Part shown: positions 8,803 to 17,100 of the stretch, in pieces
Layout: each line of letters starts with the position of its first letter
Position numbering within the stretch: position 1 is the first letter of the stretch
DNA from: DATEMU01 sp964414585
GTDB lineage: Bacteria; Planctomycetota; Phycisphaerae; UBA1845; UTPLA1
Assembly: GCA_964414585.1 (NCBI GenBank)
Contig: CAYPXR010000097.1
Location: 1 to 64,000, forward strand
Direction of reading: 5' to 3'
Length of the DNA: 64,000 nucleotides
The notes under the pieces: generated by a model
The model's input: only the letters and a program-made list of their open reading frames with translations
Told to the model about the DNA's origin: nothing
Databases searched by the model: none
Made by a program: the position numbers and the translations under genes

Positions 8803-9627
8803 GTGCGTTTCCCGCAAATGTTGATAATCGTCGGCACCATGCACGAGACTGGTGTCCTCAAATTTGTTGAGCCTGGGGTCGTCGCGGCGGGTTGCGCGGT
8901 CTTGATGCTGGCGGCCTGGCAGATCGCATTTCGTCAGTGCCGTCAGAAACAGGCGACAGGCGAGGCTCAAGAGTCCGGCGGTGTCCTGATCGACGAAGCG
9001 TGCCTGGCGATTCTCGGGCTGCTATTGGCGTTCACCTTTGCCTCGGCGTACACCAAGTATGACAACCGGAATGCCAAGGTCGCCGACGACGCCGGCGTAT
9101 TGCGGGCCCTCTACCATCGTTGCGATCTGCTCCCCGAGCCGTGGCGCGCTGAGCTTATCCCACTCGTGCGTCAGGCCATTGGGCAACGGTTGTTCATCCT
9201 GAGGCCCGGTTTCAAACCCGCGGACTTTCCCGCGCTGGATGCCCAGGGCCACGATACGGAGAATCGAATGCTGGTGGTCATCAAACGAATGAGCCTGGAC
9301 AAGGATGCGTCATCCCTGGCCGGGCAGGTCGCCGACGCCTGTTATGCCGTCGCCGCCTCCCACGAGGCGCGGTTGGCCGCGGCCAAAGACCAGGTGCCCC
9401 TGCCCGTCGTCGCGCTGCTGATCCTAGTCGCGTCGATCAGTACGTTCCTGTTGGGCCGGTCTCAGGCCATTGTTGGTAGAATTCGGCGAACGACCATCAC
9501 ACTCGTCTTGATGGTTGCCGCCATCGTCTACGTCACGTTGGATCTCGAGTCGCCGCTTCGAGGCTTTATCCAGACGGACCAGAGCCCGATCATCCGCCTG
9601 GCCGAGAGCCTGGGGATTACGCCCTGA
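8803..9627 (+). CDS. Membrane protein, DUF4239 (bestrophin-like) type
   Basis: This protein of up to 274 residues has four likely membrane helices: one near residues 22-42, one in LAILGLLLAFTFASAY, and two near the C terminus (VVALLILVASISTFLL and TTITLVLMVAAIVYVTL). Between the pairs lies a soluble helical domain. The order, and 'SAYTKYDNRNAKVADDAGVL' after the second helix, fit the DUF4239 bestrophin-like family; a channel role is only suggested by that family. The start is uncertain: GTG 8803, ATG 8818 and ATG 8839 are all in frame and none has a strong ribosome site. Confidence 0.6.
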   Translation: MRFPQMLIIVGTMHETGVLKFVEPGVVAAGCAVLMLAAWQIAFRQCRQKQATGEAQESGGVLIDEACLAILGLLLAFTFASAYTKYDNRNAKVADDAGVLRALYHRCDLLPEPWRAELIPLVRQAIGQRLFILRPGFKPADFPALDAQGHDTENRMLVVIKRMSLDKDASSLAGQVADACYAVAASHEARLAAAKDQVPLPVVALLILVASISTFLLGRSQAIVGRIRRTTITLVLMVAAIVYVTLDLESPLRGFIQTDQSPIIRLAESLGITP

Positions 9628-9916
9628 GCGAATTCGGCCCGTTCGGCGTCATTGCTGTTTGACACCACAGTCGTGGCCGGTCCAATTGGATTAGAAGCCT
9701 GCGGTATGCGGCAGCGGCGGGCGGATTCCTTCGGCTCAGCCCCTGCCTCGCTGCTCTCGCCTGTTGAACGGAAACGCGGAGCCGGTATCCTGTGTGGCGC
9801 GGATCGGGATGATGCGAAACGTGCCGCCGCTTGATTATCGCGCCGGACTTCGGCGGCGCAACCACGAAAAATGAACCGCCTGATTGAAGCAAAACGTTTC
9901 GAGAGGAGAAAACGGA

Positions 9917-12451
9917 ATGAGCGTGAACAAGAGTCTTCGCGTGTGCGGGACGATTACATTCTTCGTTGCCGCGGTCTTGGGGGGCTGCGAATTACAGCCG
10001 GGCGGGTCACCGGTGCAGACCGTGGGCACTCCGGGTTCGCCCGCCGCGACCACGACCATTGACGGAAAACAACTCCCGGCGCCGCCCGCGAAGTTCGGCG
10101 GCGTCATCAAGGACAACGCCTACCAGTCGAAGCCCTACTGGCCGCCGACCATTGTGCCGCCCAAGGGCGCGCCCAACGTGCTGCTCATCATGACCGACGA
10201 CTGCGGCTTCGGCGCGCCGAGCACTTTCGGCGGCGTCATCCCGACGCCCGCGCTGGATCGCATCGCCAAAGCGGGATTGCGGTATACGCAATTCCATTCC
10301 ACGGCGCTGTGCTCCCCCACCCGTGCGGCGCTGATCACCGGCCGAAACCACCACAGCGCCGGCTTTGGCGTAGTCTCCGAAATCGCCACGGGTTATCCCG
10401 GCTACGACAGCATCATCAGCGAGGACTGCACGACGATCGGCCGAATCCTGAGGGACAATGGCTATGCCACCTCGTGGTTCGGCAAGGAGCACAATACGCC
10501 GGCTTTCGAGGCCAGCCAGGCCGGGCCGTTCAACCACTGGCCGATCGGCATGGGCTTCGAATATTTCTACGGATTCGTGGGCGGCGACGCCAGCCAGTGG
10601 CAGCCCAACCTCTTCCGCCAGACGACTCAGATCTATCCGTTCATTGGCAATCCGAAGTGGAACCTGACCACCGCCATGGCCGACGACGCCATCGCCCACA
10701 TGAAGATGCTCAACGAGGTGGACCCGAAGAAACCCTTCTTTGTTCACTACACGCCCGGCGGCACGCACGCCCCGCATCACGCAACGCCGGAATGGATCGA
10801 GAAGATCAGCGCCATGCACTTGTTCGACAACGGCTGGAACGAACTCCGCGAGACGATCTTCGCCAACCAAAAGCGCCTCGGGGTGATCCCGCAGGACGCG
10901 AAGCTCACGCCCTGGCCGGACGAGCATCTCAAGAAATGGGACGCGCTCAGCGCCGACGAGAAGAAGCTGTTCATTCGCCAGGTGGACGTCTACGCCGCTT
11001 ACTTGGCCTACACCGATCACGAGATCGGCCGGGTGATCCAGGCCGTCGAGGACATGGGCAGACTCAATGACACGCTGATCATCTACATCAGCGGCGACAA
11101 CGGCTCCAGCGCCGAAGGCTCGCCCAACGGCACGCCTAACGAGGTTGCCCAGTTCAACGGCGTTGAAGTCCCCGTCGAGGCGCAGTTGAAGTATTTCTAC
11201 GACGCCTGGGGCTCGGATCGAACGTACAACCACATGGCCGTGGGTTGGACCTGGGCCTTCGACACGCCCTACAAATGGACCAAGCAGGTCGCATCGCACT
11301 TCGGCGGCACGCGCCAGGGCATGTGCGTCTCTTGGCCCGGCCACATCAAGGATACCGGCGGCATTCGCAACCAGTTCCATCACATAATCGACGTCGTGCC
11401 GACGATCCTTGAAGCCGCGGGCATCAACGCACCCGCGATGGTGGACGGCATCAAGCAGAAGCCGATCGAAGGCGTCAGCATGGTCTACTCGTTCGACAAG
11501 GCGAACGCCGACGCACCGACCCGCCACAAGACGCAGTACTTCGAAATGTTCGGCAACCGCGGCATCTATCACGACGGCTGGTACGCCAACACCCACCCGA
11601 TCAATGCGCCGTGGAACCTCACCGGCACGCCTCCGCAGGACGTCGTGAACAGCTTCAAGTGGGAGCTCTACGACCTGACCAAGGACTGGACGCAAAACGA
11701 CGACCTCGCCGCCTCCAATCCCGCCAAGCTCAAGGAAATGCAGGCGCTCTTCATGGACGAGGCCCGAAAGTACCAGGTCCTGCCGTTGGATAGCTCGCTG
11801 GCGACCCGCATGGTCACGCCGCGGCCCAGCGTAACAGCCGGCCGGAACGAGTTCACCTACTCCGGCGAATTGACCGGCATTCCCATGGGCGACGCGCCGA
11901 GTCTGATCGCCGCCTCCTACACGATATCCGCCGACGTCGAGGTGCCGGCCAATGGCGGCGACGGCATCCTCGTGACCCAGGGAGGTCGCTTCGCGGGCTA
12001 CGGTTTTTACCTGCTCAAGGGCAAGCCGGTCTTCACCTGGAACCTGGTCGATGTGAAGCGCGAACGATGGGAAAGCCCCGAGGCGCTCACACCCGGCAAG
12101 CACACCGTGGTGTTCGATTTCAAATACGACGGTCTCGGCTTCGGCACGCTGGCCTTCAACAACATGAGCGGCCTTGGCCGCAGCGGCACCGGCGTGATCA
12201 AAGTTGACGGCAAGGACATGGTTTCGCAAAAGATGGAGCGCACGATTCCGACGACCCTCCAATGGGATGAATCGTTCGACATCGGCGCAGACACGGGGAC
12301 ACCGGTGAACGACCAAGACTACCAGTGCCCGTTCCGGTTCACCGGCAAGCTGAACAAGCTGACGATCAAGATCGATCGCCCGAAGCTGACGCCGGAGGAT
12401 GAGAAACGCCTGATGCAGGAGAGCCAGCGCAACAACCGGGCGAGCGAGTGA
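9917..12451 (+). CDS. Arylsulfatase, lipoprotein-anchored
   Basis: A type I sulfatase that hydrolyses sulfate esters, here probably exposed outside the inner membrane. ATG 9917 is chosen for GAGGAG 8 nt upstream, giving 844 residues; an earlier in-frame ATG at 9884 lacks a site. The signal ends in a lipobox (LGGC, Cys24). Residues 84-95 (GAPNVLLIMTDD) supply the metal-binding Asp pair. LCSPTR puts Cys132 in the CxPxR motif that is oxidised to formylglycine, followed by 'ALITGRNHH'. The second metal site is around 'YISGDNGSSAEGSP'. The last about 200 residues form a beta-rich extension like sulfatases of the large AtsA type. A formylglycine-generating enzyme is required but is not in this window. 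Confidence 0.93.
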   Translation: MSVNKSLRVCGTITFFVAAVLGGCELQPGGSPVQTVGTPGSPAATTTIDGKQLPAPPAKFGGVIKDNAYQSKPYWPPTIVPPKGAPNVLLIMTDDCGFGAPSTFGGVIPTPALDRIAKAGLRYTQFHSTALCSPTRAALITGRNHHSAGFGVVSEIATGYPGYDSIISEDCTTIGRILRDNGYATSWFGKEHNTPAFEASQAGPFNHWPIGMGFEYFYGFVGGDASQWQPNLFRQTTQIYPFIGNPKWNLTTAMADDAIAHMKMLNEVDPKKPFFVHYTPGGTHAPHHATPEWIEKISAMHLFDNGWNELRETIFANQKRLGVIPQDAKLTPWPDEHLKKWDALSADEKKLFIRQVDVYAAYLAYTDHEIGRVIQAVEDMGRLNDTLIIYISGDNGSSAEGSPNGTPNEVAQFNGVEVPVEAQLKYFYDAWGSDRTYNHMAVGWTWAFDTPYKWTKQVASHFGGTRQGMCVSWPGHIKDTGGIRNQFHHIIDVVPTILEAAGINAPAMVDGIKQKPIEGVSMVYSFDKANADAPTRHKTQYFEMFGNRGIYHDGWYANTHPINAPWNLTGTPPQDVVNSFKWELYDLTKDWTQNDDLAASNPAKLKEMQALFMDEARKYQVLPLDSSLATRMVTPRPSVTAGRNEFTYSGELTGIPMGDAPSLIAASYTISADVEVPANGGDGILVTQGGRFAGYGFYLLKGKPVFTWNLVDVKRERWESPEALTPGKHTVVFDFKYDGLGFGTLAFNNMSGLGRSGTGVIKVDGKDMVSQKMERTIPTTLQWDESFDIGADTGTPVNDQDYQCPFRFTGKLNKLTIKIDRPKLTPEDEKRLMQESQRNNRASE

Positions 12452-12538
12452 CGCCAGTGCCGGGGCGCGATGTTCCCCAAGTCGGATGCGCTGGACAGTG
12501 GAACCGCCGCGAGGGCGGTGGGACGATAACCGCGGACG

Positions 12539-12564
12539 AGCCCCTTGACTAAGGTTTCGGGGCT
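12539..12564 (+). terminator. Possible terminator hairpin after the sulfatase
   Basis: AGCCCC (12539-12544) and GGGGCT (12559-12564) can pair around a 14-nt loop and are followed by TTAT. The T tract is short, so this could also be a leader hairpin of the next gene, whose ribosome site is 9 nt downstream. Confidence 0.3.
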
Positions 12565-12585
12565 TTATGGTGAAAGGACATTTTT

Positions 12586-12912
12586 ATGAACAAGTACGTC
12601 GGAAATCGCATGTTTCTGGTGATCGTGGCCGGGTTGGTCGCGGTCGGCGTGCAGGCCGTCGTCAACTCACAAACGACGCCTACGATGCGCGAGGGAGGAC
12701 CGATGGCGGCTCCCCACTACACGGTGGTCGCCTCGGAGGGGCACAACCTGATTGTCACCGACAATCACACCAACGAACTCTTCTTTTACACCATCGACAA
12801 AAACGCGGAAGTGGGCGCTGAGCTGAAGCTTCGCGGCCGGGTCAATCTGAATCACGTAGGCAAGCCGGAAATCAAGCCGACAACCCACCAGTTGGACAAA
12901 TCACCAGGATGA
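12586..12912 (+). CDS. Small secreted hypothetical protein
   Basis: A 108-residue protein behind AAAGGA. It has one N-terminal hydrophobic segment (MFLVIVAGLVAVGVQAVV) that is a signal peptide or anchor, then a short beta-rich domain with 'YTVVASEGHNLIVTDNHTNE' and 'LKLRGRVNLNHVGKPEIKP'. No family is recognised. It sits between the sulfatase and the repeat protein on the same strand; nothing ties their functions together. Confidence 0.6.
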   Translation: MNKYVGNRMFLVIVAGLVAVGVQAVVNSQTTPTMREGGPMAAPHYTVVASEGHNLIVTDNHTNELFFYTIDKNAEVGAELKLRGRVNLNHVGKPEIKPTTHQLDKSPG

Positions 12913-12984
12913 CCGAACCTACGCCCGGACCTTAGTACACGGCCCGCGCCGTTGCCTGGCGTTTCGAAATCAGGGAGCACTCAG

Positions 12985-13731
12985 ATGAATCGCAGAATCG
13001 TATCGAGCGCCCTCCTCGCCACAGCGACATACCTGGCAGTCGCGACCAGCGCCACCGCGCAGTATCGCGGAGGCTGGGGAGGCTACCATAATCCATACAC
13101 AGGGAATGCCGGCGGGGGTGCATACCATCGCAATTACTACACCGGGAATGAGTACGCAAAAGCCGCCTATCACAATCCCTACACCGGCGCGTACGCGACG
13201 CACGCCGCCTACGGGGGTGTGCACGCCGGTGCGGTGGTCGTGGGAGCCTCCAACCCCAATCCGTATACAGGGGCCGTCGTCGTGGCGGGAGACGATGACG
13301 GAGACGATTCCTATGGCGGCGTCGTAGTCGCGGGATCCACCTCCAACAATCCATACACGGGTGCGGTCGTTGCGGGAGCGGCGTATCAAAATCCCTACAC
13401 CGGGGCGGCGGCAGGTGCAGCGGCCTCTTACCATCCATACGGAGGCGCATCCGCCGCCGGTGCGGCCTACCATAATCCCTATACCGGGGCCACCGCCGCG
13501 GGCGAAGCCTATCACAATCCCTACACCGGGACTTCTGCGACTCGCTCCGCTTATCACAATCCGAACACGGGTGCTTACCATACTGGCGGAACGGCCTACA
13601 ACTCGAACACTGGAACAGCGCACCACAGCAATACCTATTACAATCCCTATACGAACACGGCGCATCACAGCGGAACAACCTACAACCCCTATACGGGAAA
13701 TGCCCACCATTATTCATCGTCACGGCGATAG
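12985..13731 (+). CDS. Secreted YHNPYTG-repeat protein
   Basis: ATG 12985 has AGGGAG 7 nt upstream and begins a signal peptide (MNRRIVSSALLATATYLAVA, cleavage near TAQ), giving 248 residues. The mature chain is almost entirely irregular repeats of Y-[HQ]-N-P-Y-T-G followed by a Gly/Ala/Thr-rich spacer of 5-20 residues, about 13 units. Variants include NPNPYTG, NNPYTG, YHPYGG, YNSNTG and YNPYTN. An acidic DDDGDD patch lies near the middle and the end is His/Ser-rich. There is no globular domain and few charges, so it is probably disordered or fibrous. An extracellular matrix, adhesion or cell-wall role is a guess. Confidence 0.75.
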   Translation: MNRRIVSSALLATATYLAVATSATAQYRGGWGGYHNPYTGNAGGGAYHRNYYTGNEYAKAAYHNPYTGAYATHAAYGGVHAGAVVVGASNPNPYTGAVVVAGDDDGDDSYGGVVVAGSTSNNPYTGAVVAGAAYQNPYTGAAAGAAASYHPYGGASAAGAAYHNPYTGATAAGEAYHNPYTGTSATRSAYHNPNTGAYHTGGTAYNSNTGTAHHSNTYYNPYTNTAHHSGTTYNPYTGNAHHYSSSRR

Positions 13732-14025
13732 TGGGCAACAGCGGCGAGGATGGGACGGGCTGGCGATCATACCTGAATCGCAATCGGTTGGACCGGCCTC
13801 CGCTTCGGATGAGGAGCCTGTGTTTTCGCATCATCTGTTGCGTCCGGCGTCGTGAGCGGGTAGTTTGCATCATGGAATCAGCAGAGGCGAATGGCGACGA
13901 GACGCTCGCGACTGATCCTATTCACGACGCCTGAGGCCCCAGAATCTGAACATCGCGAAGTGGTCGTGTTTGTCCAGAGTCTTAGGAAGGAAGTTGAATA
14001 GGAAGCCGCCGAAGAGGGCACGAAC
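13732..14025. other. Intergenic region without recognised gene
   Basis: These 294 bases hold short open frames that look like accidental extensions of the GC-rich repeat region and lack ribosome sites. A plausible ribosome site (GAGGG) precedes ATG 14026. No terminator or promoter is evident. Confidence 0.35.
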
Positions 14026-15510
14026 ATGATCCGCAACGTGTTCATTTCACTCGCCATCCTCGCGCTAGTGACGCTGCTCCCTAACGAAACCGCGCCGGGC
14101 CAGACCGCGCCGCCGACTTCGCAGCCGGCGGACGGAAAGGTCGCCCCAACGACCAGCCAGCCGATGGCTTTGCAATCGCTGATCCCCACGCTGCCCGATT
14201 ACAGCGGCGATATTTGGAAGCGCGCGTATCTCACCGGCGATTGGGGCGGCGCGCGGACGGATCTGGCTAACCACGGAATTCTGTTTGATATCGACGTGAC
14301 CCAAAACGCGCAGGGCAATGCCCACGGCGGCAAGAATACGAAGGGCGCGTTCGAGTACGGCGGTTCCGCCGACTACACGCTCCGGCTGGATACGGCCCGG
14401 ATGGGGCTTTGGCCGGGCGGGCTCATTACCCTGCACGGCGAGACGCAGTTCGGTCAAAGCGTGAACGGAAACGTCGGCTCACTTTCGCCGTCGAACATCA
14501 AGTCACTGCTGCCCATTCCGGACGACCCCGGCGAAACCACACTCTCGGAATTCTACATCACGCAGGCGCTGTCCGAGAAATTGGCGCTGGTCGCCGGAAA
14601 AATGGACCTGACCGCCGCGGGCGATCGAAACGCCTTCGCGGGCGACGCCTCGCACCTGACTCAGTTCATGAACACGGCGTTCAACATTAACCCGGTTCTG
14701 TTTAGCGGCGGGCCTTACACCACAATGGCGGCTGGGGTGGTCTTGCTTCCCACAAAATGGCTTACCATTAGCACACTAGTCTGCGACAACGATCCGAACG
14801 GTGCAGCGAACATGACCGGCTTCAACACGGCGTTTCACGGCCGGAACTGGCTGAGCGTCATGCAGGAATATGACTTCACCATTAAGCCCTTCGACAAGGT
14901 CGGCCATCAGCGGTTCGGCTGGTTCTATACCACCAAAGATTTCATCGACTTTTCCGGTGATCCACGGCTCCCGCTGCCGGGCCGTTCCCAGAATTTTGGT
15001 CTCCTCCCCGGACGCCTCGGACCACTGAAACTCCCGAAACCTCCCCGCTGGCTTCGTTCGATTCGCCTGGGCGATACCGTGGTGAGCGCGGACGGCCCCG
15101 ACAAGAGCCCGGATGACTGGGGCCTTTACTATAACTTCGATCAGTACCTGTACACGGAACCGGGCGACCCGACCCAGGGCTTCGGCCTGTTCGGACGGTT
15201 CGGCTGGTCCAATGGCGAGTGCAATCCCATCGAGGAGTTCTACAGCATTGGGCTCGGCGGGAAAGGCTCGATTCCGCGCCGTGACCGCGACACGTGGGGG
15301 TTGGGCTATTACTTGATCAACACGAGCGACGATCTCCCACAGTTGCTAGGCATGAATGCCGAACAGGGCGTCGAATTGTTTTACAGAATCGAAATCACGC
15401 CCTGGCTGCACATTTCGCCGGACCTTCAAGTGATCGTCGACCCCGGCGCCGGCTTCGACGACCGCGACGTGGCGGTCATCTACGGCATGCGGGCGCAGAT
15501 GACGTTTTGA
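14026..15510 (+). CDS. OprB-family carbohydrate-selective porin
   Basis: A 494-residue outer-membrane beta-barrel that would admit sugars. The signal peptide is MIRNVFISLAILALVTLLPN, followed by a Pro/Ser/Gln linker. The family hallmark 'YLTGDWGGARTDLANHGI' is at about residues 67-84. Alternating amphipathic strands follow, including 'SEFYITQALSEKLALVAGKM' and 'DTWGLGYYLIN', and the chain ends with a C-terminal Phe as outer-membrane barrels do. Presence of an OprB porin supports a diderm envelope. It is on the same strand as a lipoprotein 82 bp downstream. Confidence 0.88.
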   Translation: MIRNVFISLAILALVTLLPNETAPGQTAPPTSQPADGKVAPTTSQPMALQSLIPTLPDYSGDIWKRAYLTGDWGGARTDLANHGILFDIDVTQNAQGNAHGGKNTKGAFEYGGSADYTLRLDTARMGLWPGGLITLHGETQFGQSVNGNVGSLSPSNIKSLLPIPDDPGETTLSEFYITQALSEKLALVAGKMDLTAAGDRNAFAGDASHLTQFMNTAFNINPVLFSGGPYTTMAAGVVLLPTKWLTISTLVCDNDPNGAANMTGFNTAFHGRNWLSVMQEYDFTIKPFDKVGHQRFGWFYTTKDFIDFSGDPRLPLPGRSQNFGLLPGRLGPLKLPKPPRWLRSIRLGDTVVSADGPDKSPDDWGLYYNFDQYLYTEPGDPTQGFGLFGRFGWSNGECNPIEEFYSIGLGGKGSIPRRDRDTWGLGYYLINTSDDLPQLLGMNAEQGVELFYRIEITPWLHISPDLQVIVDPGAGFDDRDVAVIYGMRAQMTF

Positions 15511-15592
15511 TTCAAACTCAGCCATGGAATCAACAAAACGGCGGGAGGCCGGTTCACGCGATGGCGAATACGTCCATTAATGAGTTTCGGAA

Positions 15593-16723
15593 ATGTCAAT
15601 GTCAAAATGCAATCCAATGCTGATGCTGATCGCCCTGGTGGCGCTGGGGCAGGGTTGCGCCACCCTTGGGCCGCGGATGATTCGTACGGATCGATTCAAT
15701 TACAACGAAGCCGGCGCTGAATCCGCAAAGGAGCAGATGCTGCTGAACATCGTACGCCTCCGTTACGGTGAACCCATCTACTTTCTCGAAATCGGATCGA
15801 TGCTCAGCCAGTTTCGATTGGAGGCCGGCGGGACCATCTCCGGGTTTCAAAACAATCTCCACGGCTCCTTCGGTCCTGTTCTGCGCGCCGCGAATGGGAT
15901 CACCAACGAAAGACCGACGAATCAAACGGAGGTCGGCGGCAATTTGTCCTACTCAGACTCCCCGACCATCACCTATCGACCGCTGCAAGGGGAGGAATTT
16001 TCAAAGCGTATCATGGCGCCCATTCCCCCGACCGTCGTGATTTTTCTGGCGCAGTCCGGCTGGAGCATTGATCGTTTGTTCGGATGCTGTGTCCAGCAGG
16101 TCAACAACATCCCCAATCAAGCGCTTCACGATTCAGAAGTCGCCGCTCAGGATAACAGGGAGTTTTCTCGGCTGTTGTTCCTGTTAAAGAAATTGCAGGA
16201 TTCAGGAAAATCTTGCTTCGCTCTGGAGTCGGAAAACGGAGCGCCGATCATGGTTCTTTACATCCCCGAGACGATACCCGGACTGGAGAGCGAGCTGTCG
16301 GAGCTGCGGAAAACGCTTGGCTACGCGAACGAGGGAAAATTACGACTTCGTGTAACGGGGAATGCCATTCGGCTCGCACCGGACGAACTGGCCATACAGA
16401 CCCGTTCCATGCTTGCATCGATGTACGCGCTGGCGCTGGAGTGCGCCGCGCCGTCCGATCATGTCCAGGATCATGAAGTCGGTTCAGAGCGAATGAGCGC
16501 GAATGCCGATCCGGATACGAATTGGTTGCGGATCGAGCACAGCCGGTTGCCGCAGGTCGACCCATTTGTGCAAGTGCATTTTAACGGGTATTGGTTTTAC
16601 ATCGCAAAATCCGATTGGTCGTCGAAACGGACGTTTGCCCTGCTGACTTATCTCTTTTCGCTACAGGCAGCGGACATCACGTCTGCCGCGGCACCGCTCG
16701 TCACGGTCGGCACGGGTCGATAG
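15593..16723 (+). CDS. Conserved envelope lipoprotein of unknown function
   Basis: A 376-residue lipoprotein with lipobox GQGC (Cys22). Just after it 'EQMLLNIVRLRYGEPIYFLE' is a conserved motif of a hypothetical lipoprotein family widespread in Gram-negative bacteria. Near the middle 'PPTVVIFLAQSGWSIDRLF' and at the end 'FYIAKSDWSSKRTFALLTYL' are also typical. No catalytic function is known. It follows the porin gene closely and may share its transcript. Confidence 0.7.
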   Translation: MSMSKCNPMLMLIALVALGQGCATLGPRMIRTDRFNYNEAGAESAKEQMLLNIVRLRYGEPIYFLEIGSMLSQFRLEAGGTISGFQNNLHGSFGPVLRAANGITNERPTNQTEVGGNLSYSDSPTITYRPLQGEEFSKRIMAPIPPTVVIFLAQSGWSIDRLFGCCVQQVNNIPNQALHDSEVAAQDNREFSRLLFLLKKLQDSGKSCFALESENGAPIMVLYIPETIPGLESELSELRKTLGYANEGKLRLRVTGNAIRLAPDELAIQTRSMLASMYALALECAAPSDHVQDHEVGSERMSANADPDTNWLRIEHSRLPQVDPFVQVHFNGYWFYIAKSDWSSKRTFALLTYLFSLQAADITSAAAPLVTVGTGR

Positions 16724-16867
16724 ACATTCAGCACTCGGCAATAACCAAAGAACGCCGAAGGCGGTCGAACCGGACATCGACTGAAGGCATTCCAAACTTC
16801 CACCGAGTTTATAGGCGCCGCTGTTTCCGCTCTTGAGGTATATTGAATAGCAGAGGATCGCCTATCC

Positions 16868-17056
16868 ATGTTTGTTTCCATCACCCAGATTGTCGTTATT
16901 GCGGTCATCGGCGCGATCATCGCCGGCGTGTGGCTCGTCCGACGCGCGATTTCGGACGGCGAAGCCCAGAGGAAAAGCCCGTACTGCCGCGCGTGCGGGC
17001 AACTCAAACCAGGCAGCGGAGAATATTGCGGACGCTGCGGCGCAAGATTGACGTAG
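16868..17056 (+). CDS. Small membrane protein with a zinc ribbon
   Basis: A 62-residue protein with one membrane helix (residues 5-24, ITQIVVIAVIGAIIAGVWLV) and a C-terminal four-cysteine ribbon: C40-x2-C43 and C54-x2-C57, in 'CRACGQLKPGSGEYCGRCG'. Such ribbons bind zinc. GAGGA lies about 10 nt before ATG. It is 44 bp upstream of the two SPFH genes and probably belongs to the same operon, perhaps as a small partner subunit. Confidence 0.7.
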   Translation: MFVSITQIVVIAVIGAIIAGVWLVRRAISDGEAQRKSPYCRACGQLKPGSGEYCGRCGARLT

Positions 17057-17100
17057 ACCCGACTTCAAGATATTGAGCCAGTTCGAAAGGAGAACACCTT

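Noticed and set aside
10007..12316. 769-codon minus-strand open frame opposite the sulfatase
   Set aside because: The plus strand encodes a complete arylsulfatase with all catalytic motifs. The minus translation is low-complexity Val/Arg/Gly and has no ribosome site.
13060..13731. CRISPR-like array
   Set aside because: The repeated bases encode YHNPYTG units in a protein frame. Spacing is irregular and the repeats vary at third codon positions.
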